A DNA stretch of 64,000 nt from JAIQFL01 sp035501495. GTDB taxonomy: Bacteria; Acidobacteriota; Terriglobia; Bryobacterales; Bryobacteraceae. Below the pieces are notes generated by a model. It saw nothing but the letters and a program-made list of their open reading frames with translations. It ran no database searches and was not told the DNA's origin. The stretch spans positions 1 through 64,000 of the forward strand of contig DATJWB010000117.1 in NCBI GenBank assembly GCA_035501495.1, given 5' to 3'. This document shows positions 7,925-15,711 of this stretch, piece by piece; position 1 is the first letter of the stretch, and each line of letters starts with the position of its first letter. The position numbers and the translations under genes are program-made.

Positions 7925-9234
7925 AGATCCTCGCGCTCACCGCCGGGGCCGCCAACATGTACTGCGGCAGTTGTCTGCGCGACAACGCGCTGGCTGCCGA
8001 ACTGAAGCGCCAGGGGCACGACGTCATCCTGCTGCCGATCTACACCCCCACCCTCACCGACGAGCCCAATGTCAGCGACGCCCACGTCTTCTTCGGCGGC
8101 ATCAGCGTCTACCTGGAGCAGCACTCGGCGCTCTTCCGCAAAACGCCATGGATCCTCGACCGCATCTGGGATTCGCGATGGGCGCTGAAACTCGCCTCGA
8201 AGCGCAATATCCCCGTGAATCCGAAACTGCTCGGCGAGATGACCGTCTCCATGCTGCGGGGCGAGGACGGCTTCCAGGGCAAGGAGATCCGCAAGCTGAC
8301 CGCCTGGCTGCGCTTGGAGGCGCGTGACGCGCTTGCGCCCGACGTGGTCACGCTCCCCAATTCGCTGCTGATCGGCCTGGCCCGCCCAATCCGTGAGGCG
8401 GTGAACCGTCCGGTATGCTGCACGCTGCAGGGCGAAGACCTGTTTCTGAGTCAGCTTCCCGAGTCGTATCGCAGCCAGTCGCTCGATCTCATCCGGGCGA
8501 ATCTCGATCAGATTGACGGATTCGTAGCGGTGAGCGAATTCTACGCGGAGTACATGTGCCGCTACCTGGGCATCCCGGAGCGCAAGATGCAGGTGGCGCA
8601 GTTGGGAATCAATCTCGAAGGCTACACGCCGCGTGAGGGCACGGCTGGCGGCGGCTTCCGCGTAGGATACTTCGCGCGTGTGGCTCCCGAGAAGGGCCTG
8701 CACGTTCTCGCCGAAAGCTATCTGCTGCTGCGGCGCAGGGGAGAACTGCCGGAGTGCACTCTCGAGGTTGCCGGCTACCTCGCGCCCGAGCATCGGGAGT
8801 ACCTCCGCGGTGTGGAGCGCACCATCGCGGCGGCGGGCTTCGCAGCAGAGTTCCGCTATCGCGGCGTGCTCGACCGCGCTCAGAAGCTGGAATTCCTCGC
8901 CAGCCTCGACGTGCTCAGCGTACCGGGCACATACGACGAGCCCAAGGGCATCTTCCTGCTGGAGGCCCTGGCCAGCGGGGTGCCCGTAGTGCAGCCGCGC
9001 CGCGGCGCGTTTCCCGAGATTCTGCGGCGAACCGGTGGGGGCCTGCTCGTCGAGCCCAACGATCCGTCCGCTCTTGCCGAGGGCATCCTGACCTTGTATC
9101 GGGACCGCGACCATGCTCGCGAGTTGGGCCGGCGGGGAGCGCAGGGAGTGCGCGAGCACTACGGCGTGGAACGGATGGCCGCGCGCGTGCTCGAAGTCTA
9201 CCGGGGCGTCGCGAATCCGCCCGTCCATGCTTGA
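7921..9234 (+). CDS. GT4-family glycosyltransferase
   Basis: A 437-residue GT-B glycosyltransferase. The N-terminal acceptor domain starts MKILALTAGAANMYCGSCLR; the Cys-Gly-Ser-Cys pair is unusual in GT4 enzymes. The C-terminal donor domain has RVGYFARVAPEKGLHVLAES and the donor-site motif YDEPKGIFLLEALASGVP, with the two glutamates spaced as in the E-x7-E pattern. It likely transfers a sugar from a nucleotide donor to a lipid or other product of the two upstream enzymes; that link is inferred only from the operon. The start overlaps the previous stop by 4 nt, and the 3' end overlaps the ABC ATPase start by 8 nt. Confidence 0.9.
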   Translation: MKILALTAGAANMYCGSCLRDNALAAELKRQGHDVILLPIYTPTLTDEPNVSDAHVFFGGISVYLEQHSALFRKTPWILDRIWDSRWALKLASKRNIPVNPKLLGEMTVSMLRGEDGFQGKEIRKLTAWLRLEARDALAPDVVTLPNSLLIGLARPIREAVNRPVCCTLQGEDLFLSQLPESYRSQSLDLIRANLDQIDGFVAVSEFYAEYMCRYLGIPERKMQVAQLGINLEGYTPREGTAGGGFRVGYFARVAPEKGLHVLAESYLLLRRRGELPECTLEVAGYLAPEHREYLRGVERTIAAAGFAAEFRYRGVLDRAQKLEFLASLDVLSVPGTYDEPKGIFLLEALASGVPVVQPRRGAFPEILRRTGGGLLVEPNDPSALAEGILTLYRDRDHARELGRRGAQGVREHYGVERMAARVLEVYRGVANPPVHA

Positions 9235-9898
9235 GCTCGCCGAGATCGCGAAACAATACCCCGCGCCGGGCGGACCGCTCACCGTACTTACCGGAGTATC
9301 GCTCAAACTCGAACGGGGCGAAGCCGCGGCCATCATGGGCCCTTCCGGCTCCGGCAAGAGCACGCTGCTGTACATCGCCGGCGGTCTGGAGCCGCCGACC
9401 TCGGGGCGGGTGACGCTGGATGGCAGCGATCCCTACACGATGAGAGAAAAGGAGCTGGCCGGGTTTCGAAATCGCAAAATCGGCTTTCTGTTTCAGGACC
9501 ATTGCCTGCTGCCGCAGTGTTCGGTGCTGGAAAACGTGCTGATCCCCACGCTCGTCGCCAAAGATGCCGGTCACTATCTTGGCCGCGCGCATGAACTGCT
9601 GGCGCGCGTGGGCCTCGGCGAACGGCTCAATCACCGGCCCTCGGAACTCTCGGGCGGCGAGAAGCAGCGCGCCGCGCTGGCGCGCGCCCTGATTTGCCAG
9701 CCACACCTGGTATTGTGCGACGAGCCCACCGGCAATCTCGACGAGGCCTCGGCCAATGTCGTAGCCGACCTGCTGCTGGAGCTGAACCGCCGCAAAGAGG
9801 CGATCCTGGTGGTGGTGACCCACAGTCCCGGCCTGGCCGCAAGATTCCCCCTGCGATACGAACTTCGCCATGCGAACCTCCACCCTGCTTTCGCGTAG
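9227..9898 (+). CDS. ABC transporter ATP-binding protein (LolD/MacB type)
   Basis: The 223-residue ATPase shows Walker A GPSGSGKST (about residues 38-46), the Q-loop in FLFQDHCLLPQCSVLENV, signature LSGGEKQRAALARAL, Walker B LVLCDEPTGNLD and the switch His in VVVTHSPGLA. The N-terminus, TVLTGVSLKLERGEAAAI, is typical of the LolD/MacB/FtsE group that drives FtsX-type permeases. The internal ATG at 9227 fits the family start; a longer frame from 9113 only reads the glycosyltransferase out of frame. It overlaps the permease gene by 29 bp. The pair probably forms a membrane exporter or a mechanotransmission machine rather than an importer. Confidence 0.93.
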   Translation: MLELAEIAKQYPAPGGPLTVLTGVSLKLERGEAAAIMGPSGSGKSTLLYIAGGLEPPTSGRVTLDGSDPYTMREKELAGFRNRKIGFLFQDHCLLPQCSVLENVLIPTLVAKDAGHYLGRAHELLARVGLGERLNHRPSELSGGEKQRAALARALICQPHLVLCDEPTGNLDEASANVVADLLLELNRRKEAILVVVTHSPGLAARFPLRYELRHANLHPAFA

Positions 9899-12800
9899 TC
9901 TCGCGTGGTATTGGCGGACCAACCTGGCGGTCCTGCTGGGAGTCGCCACCGCGACCGCCGTGCTCGGCGGCGCCCTGCTGGTCGGCGATTCGGTTCGCGG
10001 CAGCCTGCGCGACCTGGTGCTCAGCCGCCTGGGAACAACCGAGTCCGTGGTGGCTGGCGCGACTTTCTTCCGCGAGGGCCTGGCCGCCGATTTGGGGCCC
10101 GCCTGCCCGATCATCGCGCTCACCGGCGTTGCCGCGCATGAGTCGAGCGGACGCCGCGCCACCGAAGTCCAGGTCTTCGGCGTTGACGAGCGATTCTGGC
10201 GCTTCCGGGCAGAGGCCGGCGAGCCTCCGCGCGGCCGCGAGGTCCTCCTTTCCGCGGCACTCGCGAGGGAACTGGGCGGCCAGGCGGGCGACTCGATTCT
10301 GTTGCGCGTCCAGAAGCCCTCGGCGATTCCCCTGGAATCCCTGCACGGACGCAAAGACAGCGTCGGCCAGACGGTCAGGCTCACTCTGCGCGGAGTGGTG
10401 CCGCGCGATTTCTCGTTCCGCCCGGAGCAGGGAGATGTGCGCGCCGCCTACGTCCCGCTGCCGCGCCTCCAGCGCGATCTCGCGGTGCCGAACCGCGTCA
10501 ACACGATTCTGGTAGGCCGCCAGCCGAACCTGGCGGAGACGCTGAAACAGAAGTTTCGCCTGGAAGACCTCGGCCTGCGGGTGCGTCGCCTCTCCATGCC
10601 GGATTGCTGGTCGGTGGAAAGCGATAGCGGGATGATCGGCGACGAGTTGTCCAAGGTCGTGATGGACGCGGCATCCTCCGTGGGCTCGCAGGTAGAGCCG
10701 GTGCTCTCGTATCTCGCCAACACCATGCGGATCGGGAACCGCTCGATTCCGTATTCTCTGGTGACGGCTGCGGTCGCCGAACCGGCGCCCGAGGAACCCG
10801 ACGGCATCACCCTCAACCAATGGGCGGCTCGCGAGTTGGACGCGAAGCTCGGCGACACGCTGACGCTCGAGTATTACGTCTGGAAGTCGGACGGGCGCCT
10901 GCACACGGCCAGTGCGCCGTTCAAGGTGTCGCGCGTCGTCGCCATCGAAGGAGCCGCGGCCGACCGCAACCTCGCGCCCTATTATCCCGGCATTACCGAC
11001 ACTGATAGCCTTCACGACTGGGACCCGCCGTTTCCGCTCGACCTCTCGCGGATCCGGCCCGGCGACGAGGAGTACTGGAAGCATTATCGCACCACGCCAA
11101 AGGCCTTTATCCCGCTGGCACGCGGCCGCGAGTTGTGGACCACGCGGTTTGGCAGCCTGACTTCGATACGGGTTGTCCCGCCAGTGTCGGGATACGACAT
11201 TGCGCTGCATGGCGCGATCGACCCCCAGAAGTTCGGCCTGGCGGTTCTTCCGGTGCGGGCGCAGGGGCTCGAGGCGGCTCAGGGCGCCACGGACTTCGGC
11301 GAATACTTCGTGTACTTCAGCTTCTTTCTGATGGTTTCGGCGCTCCTGCTGACGGGCCTGTTTTTCAAGCTCGGAGTGGAGCAGCGGCTGGGCGAGGTCG
11401 GCCTTCTGCGCGCGCTCGGATTTCCTGCCGCCCGGATCCGCTCGCTGTTCCTGAAGGAAGGTGCGGTGCTCGCGGGGGCCGGCGCGGTGTTGGGCGTAGG
11501 CGCAGCCGCGGGGTACGGCGCCTTGATTCTTTACGGCCTGCGGACCTGGTGGGTAGACGCCGTAGGCACCCGATTGATCGCGCTGCACATCTCGATTCCA
11601 TCGCTGGTATACGGAGCAGCCGCGGGCGCCGCCACCGGGCTGGGCGCGATCGCCTGGACCCTGCGGCGGGTCCAGTCGGCAACTCCCCGAGGCCTGGTGC
11701 TGGGGGAACGCAGGGCCGGAGGCAAGGTAGGCTGGCGGCTGGCGGCGGCGCTTGTGTCCATCGTTGCGGCAGGCGGTCTGCTGGCGGCGGTTTGGAATGG
11801 CAAGCTGGATCAGACCGGCGGATTCTTCGGAGCGGGCTCCCTGCTCTTGATCGCGGCCTTGCTGCTGGAATCGGCATGGCTCCACTCGCGAGGATTTGCC
11901 TCGATCGGCGGCACGTTCGCGCTGGGCATGCGCAGCGCGGCCTACCGGCCAGGGCGCAGCGTCCTGACGATCGCGCTGATCGCCTCGGCCACCTTCGTGA
12001 TTGTGTCGCTGGATGCGTTCCAGCAGCAGGCCGAATCGCAGGAATTCGCGGGCTATCCCCTGATGGCGGAATCGGTGCTGCCGCTGATTCACAATCCGGC
12101 CACTCCGGAAGGCCGGGATGCGCTCAACATCCCGCAACTGAGCGGCGTGGAGATTGTGCCGTTCCGTCTGCGGCCGGGCGACGATGCCAGTTGCCTGAAT
12201 CTGTACCAGCCGCGAAACCCGCGCATCCTCGCGCCGCCCGCATCGTTTGACCGGTGGCCGCAGCTCGGAACCAAACTTGCGAATGGCGCGGTCCCGGCGA
12301 TCGCCGACGCGAACTCCCTGGAGTACGTGCTGCACCTCAAACCTGGCGACCAGTTTCCGGTGGATCACCAGAAGTTCCAGATCATGGATGCGCTCCACGA
12401 CAGCATCCTACAAAGCGACCTGGTGATTTCCGAAGAGAATTTTCTGCGCCTCTATCCCGAGGCGGAGGGGTTCCGGTTCTTTCTGCTGAAGGCGCCCCCC
12501 GATGCCGTCAAGACGCTGGAGGATGCGCTGGCGGATTACGGTTTCGACGTCCAGTCCGTGAGCGCGCGCCTGGCGAGCTATCACCGCGTGGAGAACACCT
12601 ACCTCGCGACGTTCCGCGCGCTCGGCGGATTGGGCCTGGTGCTCGGCACGATCGGGTTGGCGGCGATCGTCCTGCGCAACGTGCTCGAGCGCCGCAGAGA
12701 GATGGCGCTGCTGCGGGCGGCCGGATACCGTCCTCGCCACCTGGCCAACCTGGTGCTGGCCGAAAATCTGCTGCTGCTGCTGCTGGGGCTCGCCACCGGG

Positions 12801-12977
12801 ACCGCCTGCGCTCTGCTGGCAGTCACGCCCGCTGTGGCCTCGCGCGGCGGCCACCTGCCCGTGGCCTCCCTCGCGGTATTACTGGCTGCGGTCCTCGTCA
12901 CTGGTATCGCGGCATCATTGGTGGCGACAACTGCCGTGGTACGCGCTCCTCTGCTGGCCGCTTTACGCTCTGAGTAG
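9870..12977 (+). CDS. Large FtsX/MacB-type ABC transporter permease
   Basis: The protein has 1035 residues. A first membrane helix (about residues 15-40, TNLAVLLGVATATAVLGGAL) is followed by a long periplasmic domain (40-470). An FtsX core lies around 475-610 (YFSFFLMVSALLLTGLFFKL, then the loop GEVGLLRALGFPAARIRSLF), with more helices at 635-690, a second periplasmic part, and a second FtsX core at 905-1030 that includes RREMALLRAAGYRPRHLANL. This two-FtsX layout is that of LolCE-fused or YtrF-like permeases. It is the last gene of the five-gene overlapping operon and is followed 2 bp later by a double-hairpin repeat. The cargo is unknown; the upstream enzymes suggest a modified lipid or glycolipid. 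Confidence 0.9.
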   Translation: MRTSTLLSRSLAWYWRTNLAVLLGVATATAVLGGALLVGDSVRGSLRDLVLSRLGTTESVVAGATFFREGLAADLGPACPIIALTGVAAHESSGRRATEVQVFGVDERFWRFRAEAGEPPRGREVLLSAALARELGGQAGDSILLRVQKPSAIPLESLHGRKDSVGQTVRLTLRGVVPRDFSFRPEQGDVRAAYVPLPRLQRDLAVPNRVNTILVGRQPNLAETLKQKFRLEDLGLRVRRLSMPDCWSVESDSGMIGDELSKVVMDAASSVGSQVEPVLSYLANTMRIGNRSIPYSLVTAAVAEPAPEEPDGITLNQWAARELDAKLGDTLTLEYYVWKSDGRLHTASAPFKVSRVVAIEGAAADRNLAPYYPGITDTDSLHDWDPPFPLDLSRIRPGDEEYWKHYRTTPKAFIPLARGRELWTTRFGSLTSIRVVPPVSGYDIALHGAIDPQKFGLAVLPVRAQGLEAAQGATDFGEYFVYFSFFLMVSALLLTGLFFKLGVEQRLGEVGLLRALGFPAARIRSLFLKEGAVLAGAGAVLGVGAAAGYGALILYGLRTWWVDAVGTRLIALHISIPSLVYGAAAGAATGLGAIAWTLRRVQSATPRGLVLGERRAGGKVGWRLAAALVSIVAAGGLLAAVWNGKLDQTGGFFGAGSLLLIAALLLESAWLHSRGFASIGGTFALGMRSAAYRPGRSVLTIALIASATFVIVSLDAFQQQAESQEFAGYPLMAESVLPLIHNPATPEGRDALNIPQLSGVEIVPFRLRPGDDASCLNLYQPRNPRILAPPASFDRWPQLGTKLANGAVPAIADANSLEYVLHLKPGDQFPVDHQKFQIMDALHDSILQSDLVISEENFLRLYPEAEGFRFFLLKAPPDAVKTLEDALADYGFDVQSVSARLASYHRVENTYLATFRALGGLGLVLGTIGLAAIVLRNVLERRREMALLRAAGYRPRHLANLVLAENLLLLLLGLATGTACALLAVTPAVASRGGHLPVASLAVLLAAVLVTGIAASLVATTAVVRAPLLAALRSE

Positions 12978-12979
12978 AC

Positions 12980-13029
12980 GTGGCGCGGACACTCGTGTCT
13001 GCCGCGTCCCGACTCATCGGGACGCTTTT
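12980..13029 (+). repeat. Dispersed double-hairpin repeat, copy A
   Basis: It starts GTGGCGC. Hairpin 1 is GCGGACA, loop CTCG, TGTCTGC (with one G-U pair). Hairpin 2 is CGTCCCGA, loop CTCA, TCGGGACG. It ends CTTTT. It begins 2 bp after the permease stop, so it could end that transcript, but its sequence recurs across the window. Confidence 0.85.
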
Positions 13030-13089
13030 GGGCCGCCGTCCGCGCCGCATCGCCGTCAATGATATGCTGCAGCAAAGGAGGAGGACGCC

Positions 13090-14346
13090 GTGCGAACCCG
13101 GCGATCGCTGGCACTGTTGTCTTGTGCGCTTTCTCTCCCGCTGTCGGCCGAGAACTGGCCTCAGTGGCGCGGCCCCAACCTGAATGGCACCAGCGGCGAA
13201 ACCAACCTGCCCGTTCACTGGAGCACCAGGGAGAATCTCGCATGGAAACTGGCCATGCCGAGCAAGACCGGCGCTACGCCGATCATCTGGGGACCTCGGA
13301 TCTTCCTGAATGTTGCCGAGTCCGACAAGAACCTCTACCTTTGGTGCGTCGATAAGAGCAAGGGCACGCTGCTGTGGAAGAAACTCATCGCGGGCGGTAA
13401 CTACGAAATCAACAAGCAGAACATGTCGTCGCCCTCGCCGGTCACCGACGGTACGAATGTATTTGTTCTGACCGGCGTCGGTGTGTTGAAAGCCTTCGAC
13501 TTCTCCGGTAACGAACTCTGGATGCGCGAAATCCAGAAAGACTACGGCAGGTTCGGCCTCAACTGGGGATACGCCTCGTCCCCACTGCTTTACGAAGACA
13601 GCCTTTACGTGCAGGTATTGCACGGCATGAAGACACACGACCCGTCTTACATTCTGCGCATCGAAAAGAAGACCGGCAAGACACTGTGGCGCGTGGAACG
13701 GCCGACCTCCGCCATTCGCGAGTCGCCCGACTCCTACTCCACCCCGCAGCTTCTGAAGTACGCGGACCACGCCGAAATCGTGGTCCTCGGCGGAGATTGC
13801 GTAACCGGCCACGACCCCGCCACCGGCAAAGAAGTGTGGCGCGGAAACGGGCTGAATCCCACCAACAATCCGAACTTCCGCACCATCGCTTCTGCGGTAG
13901 TGTTCGGCGATATCGTCTACGCTCCGACACGCGAGCGGCCGTTGATCGCGTTCCGCGCGGGCGGCCATGGCGATATCACGGAGTCGGGCAAGCTCTGGAC
14001 GTTCAACAACGGCCCGGACGTGCCTACGCCCGTGACCGACGGAAAGTACTTTTACGCGATCAATGACCGCGGCATCATCTGGTGCCTGGATGCCCGCACC
14101 GGAACCGAAGTGTGGGGCAAGAAGCGAATCAAGCCGGCGACCTACAGTTCGTCGCCGGTGCTGGCCGATGGCAAGATCTACTTCACCAGCGAAGAAGGAT
14201 TGACCACCGTGATCAAGGCCGGCGACCAGTTCGAGGTGCTGGCCGAAAACGACCTCGGAGACTACACGCTCAGCTCGCCCGCCGTCTCGGATGGCCACAT
14301 TTTCATCCGCACCACCGAATTTCTGTATGCCATCGGAAGTCGGTGA
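13090..14346 (+). CDS. Secreted PQQ-type beta-propeller protein (BamB-like repeats)
   Basis: The 418-residue protein starts with a short signal peptide (RRSLALLSCALSLPLSAENW). Repeated blades follow, in which a strand ends in a Gly-Lys-x-Leu-Trp pattern: KSKGTLLWKK, KTGKTLWRVERP, ATGKEVWRGNGL and RTGTEVWGKK. The opening ENWPQWRGPNLNGTS is common to a large family of planctomycete and acidobacterial propellers of unknown function. It probably acts in the periplasm as a binding scaffold; no quinone-enzyme residues are evident. The GTG at 13090 is preceded by a strong AGGAGGAGGA, which sets the start. The gene stands between repeat copy A and the convergent GH88 gene. Confidence 0.88.
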   Translation: MRTRRSLALLSCALSLPLSAENWPQWRGPNLNGTSGETNLPVHWSTRENLAWKLAMPSKTGATPIIWGPRIFLNVAESDKNLYLWCVDKSKGTLLWKKLIAGGNYEINKQNMSSPSPVTDGTNVFVLTGVGVLKAFDFSGNELWMREIQKDYGRFGLNWGYASSPLLYEDSLYVQVLHGMKTHDPSYILRIEKKTGKTLWRVERPTSAIRESPDSYSTPQLLKYADHAEIVVLGGDCVTGHDPATGKEVWRGNGLNPTNNPNFRTIASAVVFGDIVYAPTRERPLIAFRAGGHGDITESGKLWTFNNGPDVPTPVTDGKYFYAINDRGIIWCLDARTGTEVWGKKRIKPATYSSSPVLADGKIYFTSEEGLTTVIKAGDQFEVLAENDLGDYTLSSPAVSDGHIFIRTTEFLYAIGSR

Positions 14347-14368
14347 GGAGCAGCAGCAGAGCTTCAGC

Positions 14369-15679
14369 CTAGACCCAGAACTTCAGATACGGCCCCTTCT
14401 CCACCATCCTCAGCAGATACAGCGCTACTTCGCGCGCGTGATAGTCCCCCCACATCGACGATTCGCCGGCGCCCGCGCACCACCCGTTGGGACGGTGATA
14501 GACCGAATGCAGAATGAGCCCCTGATGGCCGCGATCCGTGCTCAGGTAAGGCTCCGCGAACAGCGTTTCGCAAACTGCCAGTCCCGCCTGCCAGTGTCGC
14601 TCGTCCCGCAATCGCCTCCCCAGCCGCAACAGCCCCTGCGCCGCAATCGCCGCCGCCGAACTGTCCACCGGCTCGTGTGAATTCCATGGGTCGGCCGGCT
14701 GCCCCCGCCAGTCGCCGAGTGCCGCCAAGCCCGGCGCGCCGGTATCCCAATAGGGGATGCCATCGGGCGGCGTGTTCTCGATGTAGAAGTCGCACGTCGC
14801 CCGTGCCGCTCTCTCGAATTCCGCAGCCGCCGGCGGCACCCCCCCGCCCTCGTCGAAGAATTCCAGCAGTTCCGCGAAGCCGCACATCGCCCACGCCAGC
14901 CCGCGCGTCCAGGTACTGAACGGCGAATATCCCTGCTGCGAGTTGGGGCACCGATAACAGCCGTCGTTGGCATTGAAGATGCTTTCGTGCGCGACCCTTC
15001 CACGAACGTCATACGCATCGCGCCCCTCGCCGTAATAGACCGCGTACCGCGCCGTGGCGCGCGCATGTTCGATGGCCCGCTCGAGCAGCGAAATCCTCCG
15101 ATCGTTCTCGCCCATCAGCACGTGACCCAGCCGGTGGCTCACCACCAGCGCCCGGACCGTCCGGATGGTATCCACGAACAGCGAGTGCGGCCCGTTGAAC
15201 GAATGGATATACCCGCCGCCGTCGGCCGTCCGCGACCATCGCAGCGCCTGCACGGCCCCCGAGCACTTGAGCGCCATCTCGTAAAATCGCCGCTCCCAGG
15301 GATTATCGGGGATCCGCCCTTCGGCCATCAGACGAAGCAGGTTTCCGTATGTGCTGATGTTGTTGAAGCCGTGATCGTGGACTCCCGTATGCGTGACGTG
15401 CGGCGCCATGACCGCGAGCGTACGGTTGCGGCCGATTTCCAGGAATTCGCGCTCCCCCGTAGCATCGAACTGCAGGATCGCGGAGCCGAATTGAAAGCCC
15501 TGCGTCCACTCGGTCCATCCGCGGCTCGTGTACCGTCCGTTTGCCGTAAACACCGGCGCGCCCTGCGAAGGCTCCCGGGACTCTTCGATGGATCGAATCT
15601 TAGCGGCCGACAAGTCGAACAGCCGCCGCAGCTTCGGCGCGAGTGCCTGCGGCGTGAGGTCCGTGCGGGGTGCGATCAT
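14369..15679 (-). CDS. GH88-like unsaturated glucuronyl hydrolase
   Basis: The 436-residue protein has the (alpha/alpha)6-barrel pattern of GH88/GH105 enzymes, which remove unsaturated uronic acids left by polysaccharide lyases. Landmarks are HDHGFNNISTYGNLLRLM with an Asp at the expected general-acid position, FSTWTRGLAWAMCGFAELL, IPYWDTGAPG, and DSSAAAIAAQGLLRLGR with the second Asp. The C-terminal CAGAGESSMWGDYHAREVAL is typical. No signal peptide is seen with the ATG at 15679; a longer frame reaching 15802 would overlap the upstream gene. It lies 32 bp behind the alpha-galactosidase gene on the same strand, so the two likely form a glycan-degrading operon. Confidence 0.83.
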   Translation of the reverse strand: MIAPRTDLTPQALAPKLRRLFDLSAAKIRSIEESREPSQGAPVFTANGRYTSRGWTEWTQGFQFGSAILQFDATGEREFLEIGRNRTLAVMAPHVTHTGVHDHGFNNISTYGNLLRLMAEGRIPDNPWERRFYEMALKCSGAVQALRWSRTADGGGYIHSFNGPHSLFVDTIRTVRALVVSHRLGHVLMGENDRRISLLERAIEHARATARYAVYYGEGRDAYDVRGRVAHESIFNANDGCYRCPNSQQGYSPFSTWTRGLAWAMCGFAELLEFFDEGGGVPPAAAEFERAARATCDFYIENTPPDGIPYWDTGAPGLAALGDWRGQPADPWNSHEPVDSSAAAIAAQGLLRLGRRLRDERHWQAGLAVCETLFAEPYLSTDRGHQGLILHSVYHRPNGWCAGAGESSMWGDYHAREVALYLLRMVEKGPYLKFWV

Positions 15680-15711
15680 TCCTTCCGATCTTACTACCGC
15701 GCCTTGCCGCT

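Noticed and set aside
7909..10384. Long minus-strand frames across the glycosyltransferase and ATPase genes
   Set aside because: No recognisable domain; they cross several overlapping real genes in the opposite direction.
9627..12398. A 923-codon open frame on the minus strand opposite the permease gene
   Set aside because: It is antisense to a clear FtsX-type permease, has Arg/Gln/His-rich composition without domains, and arises from codon-position GC bias.
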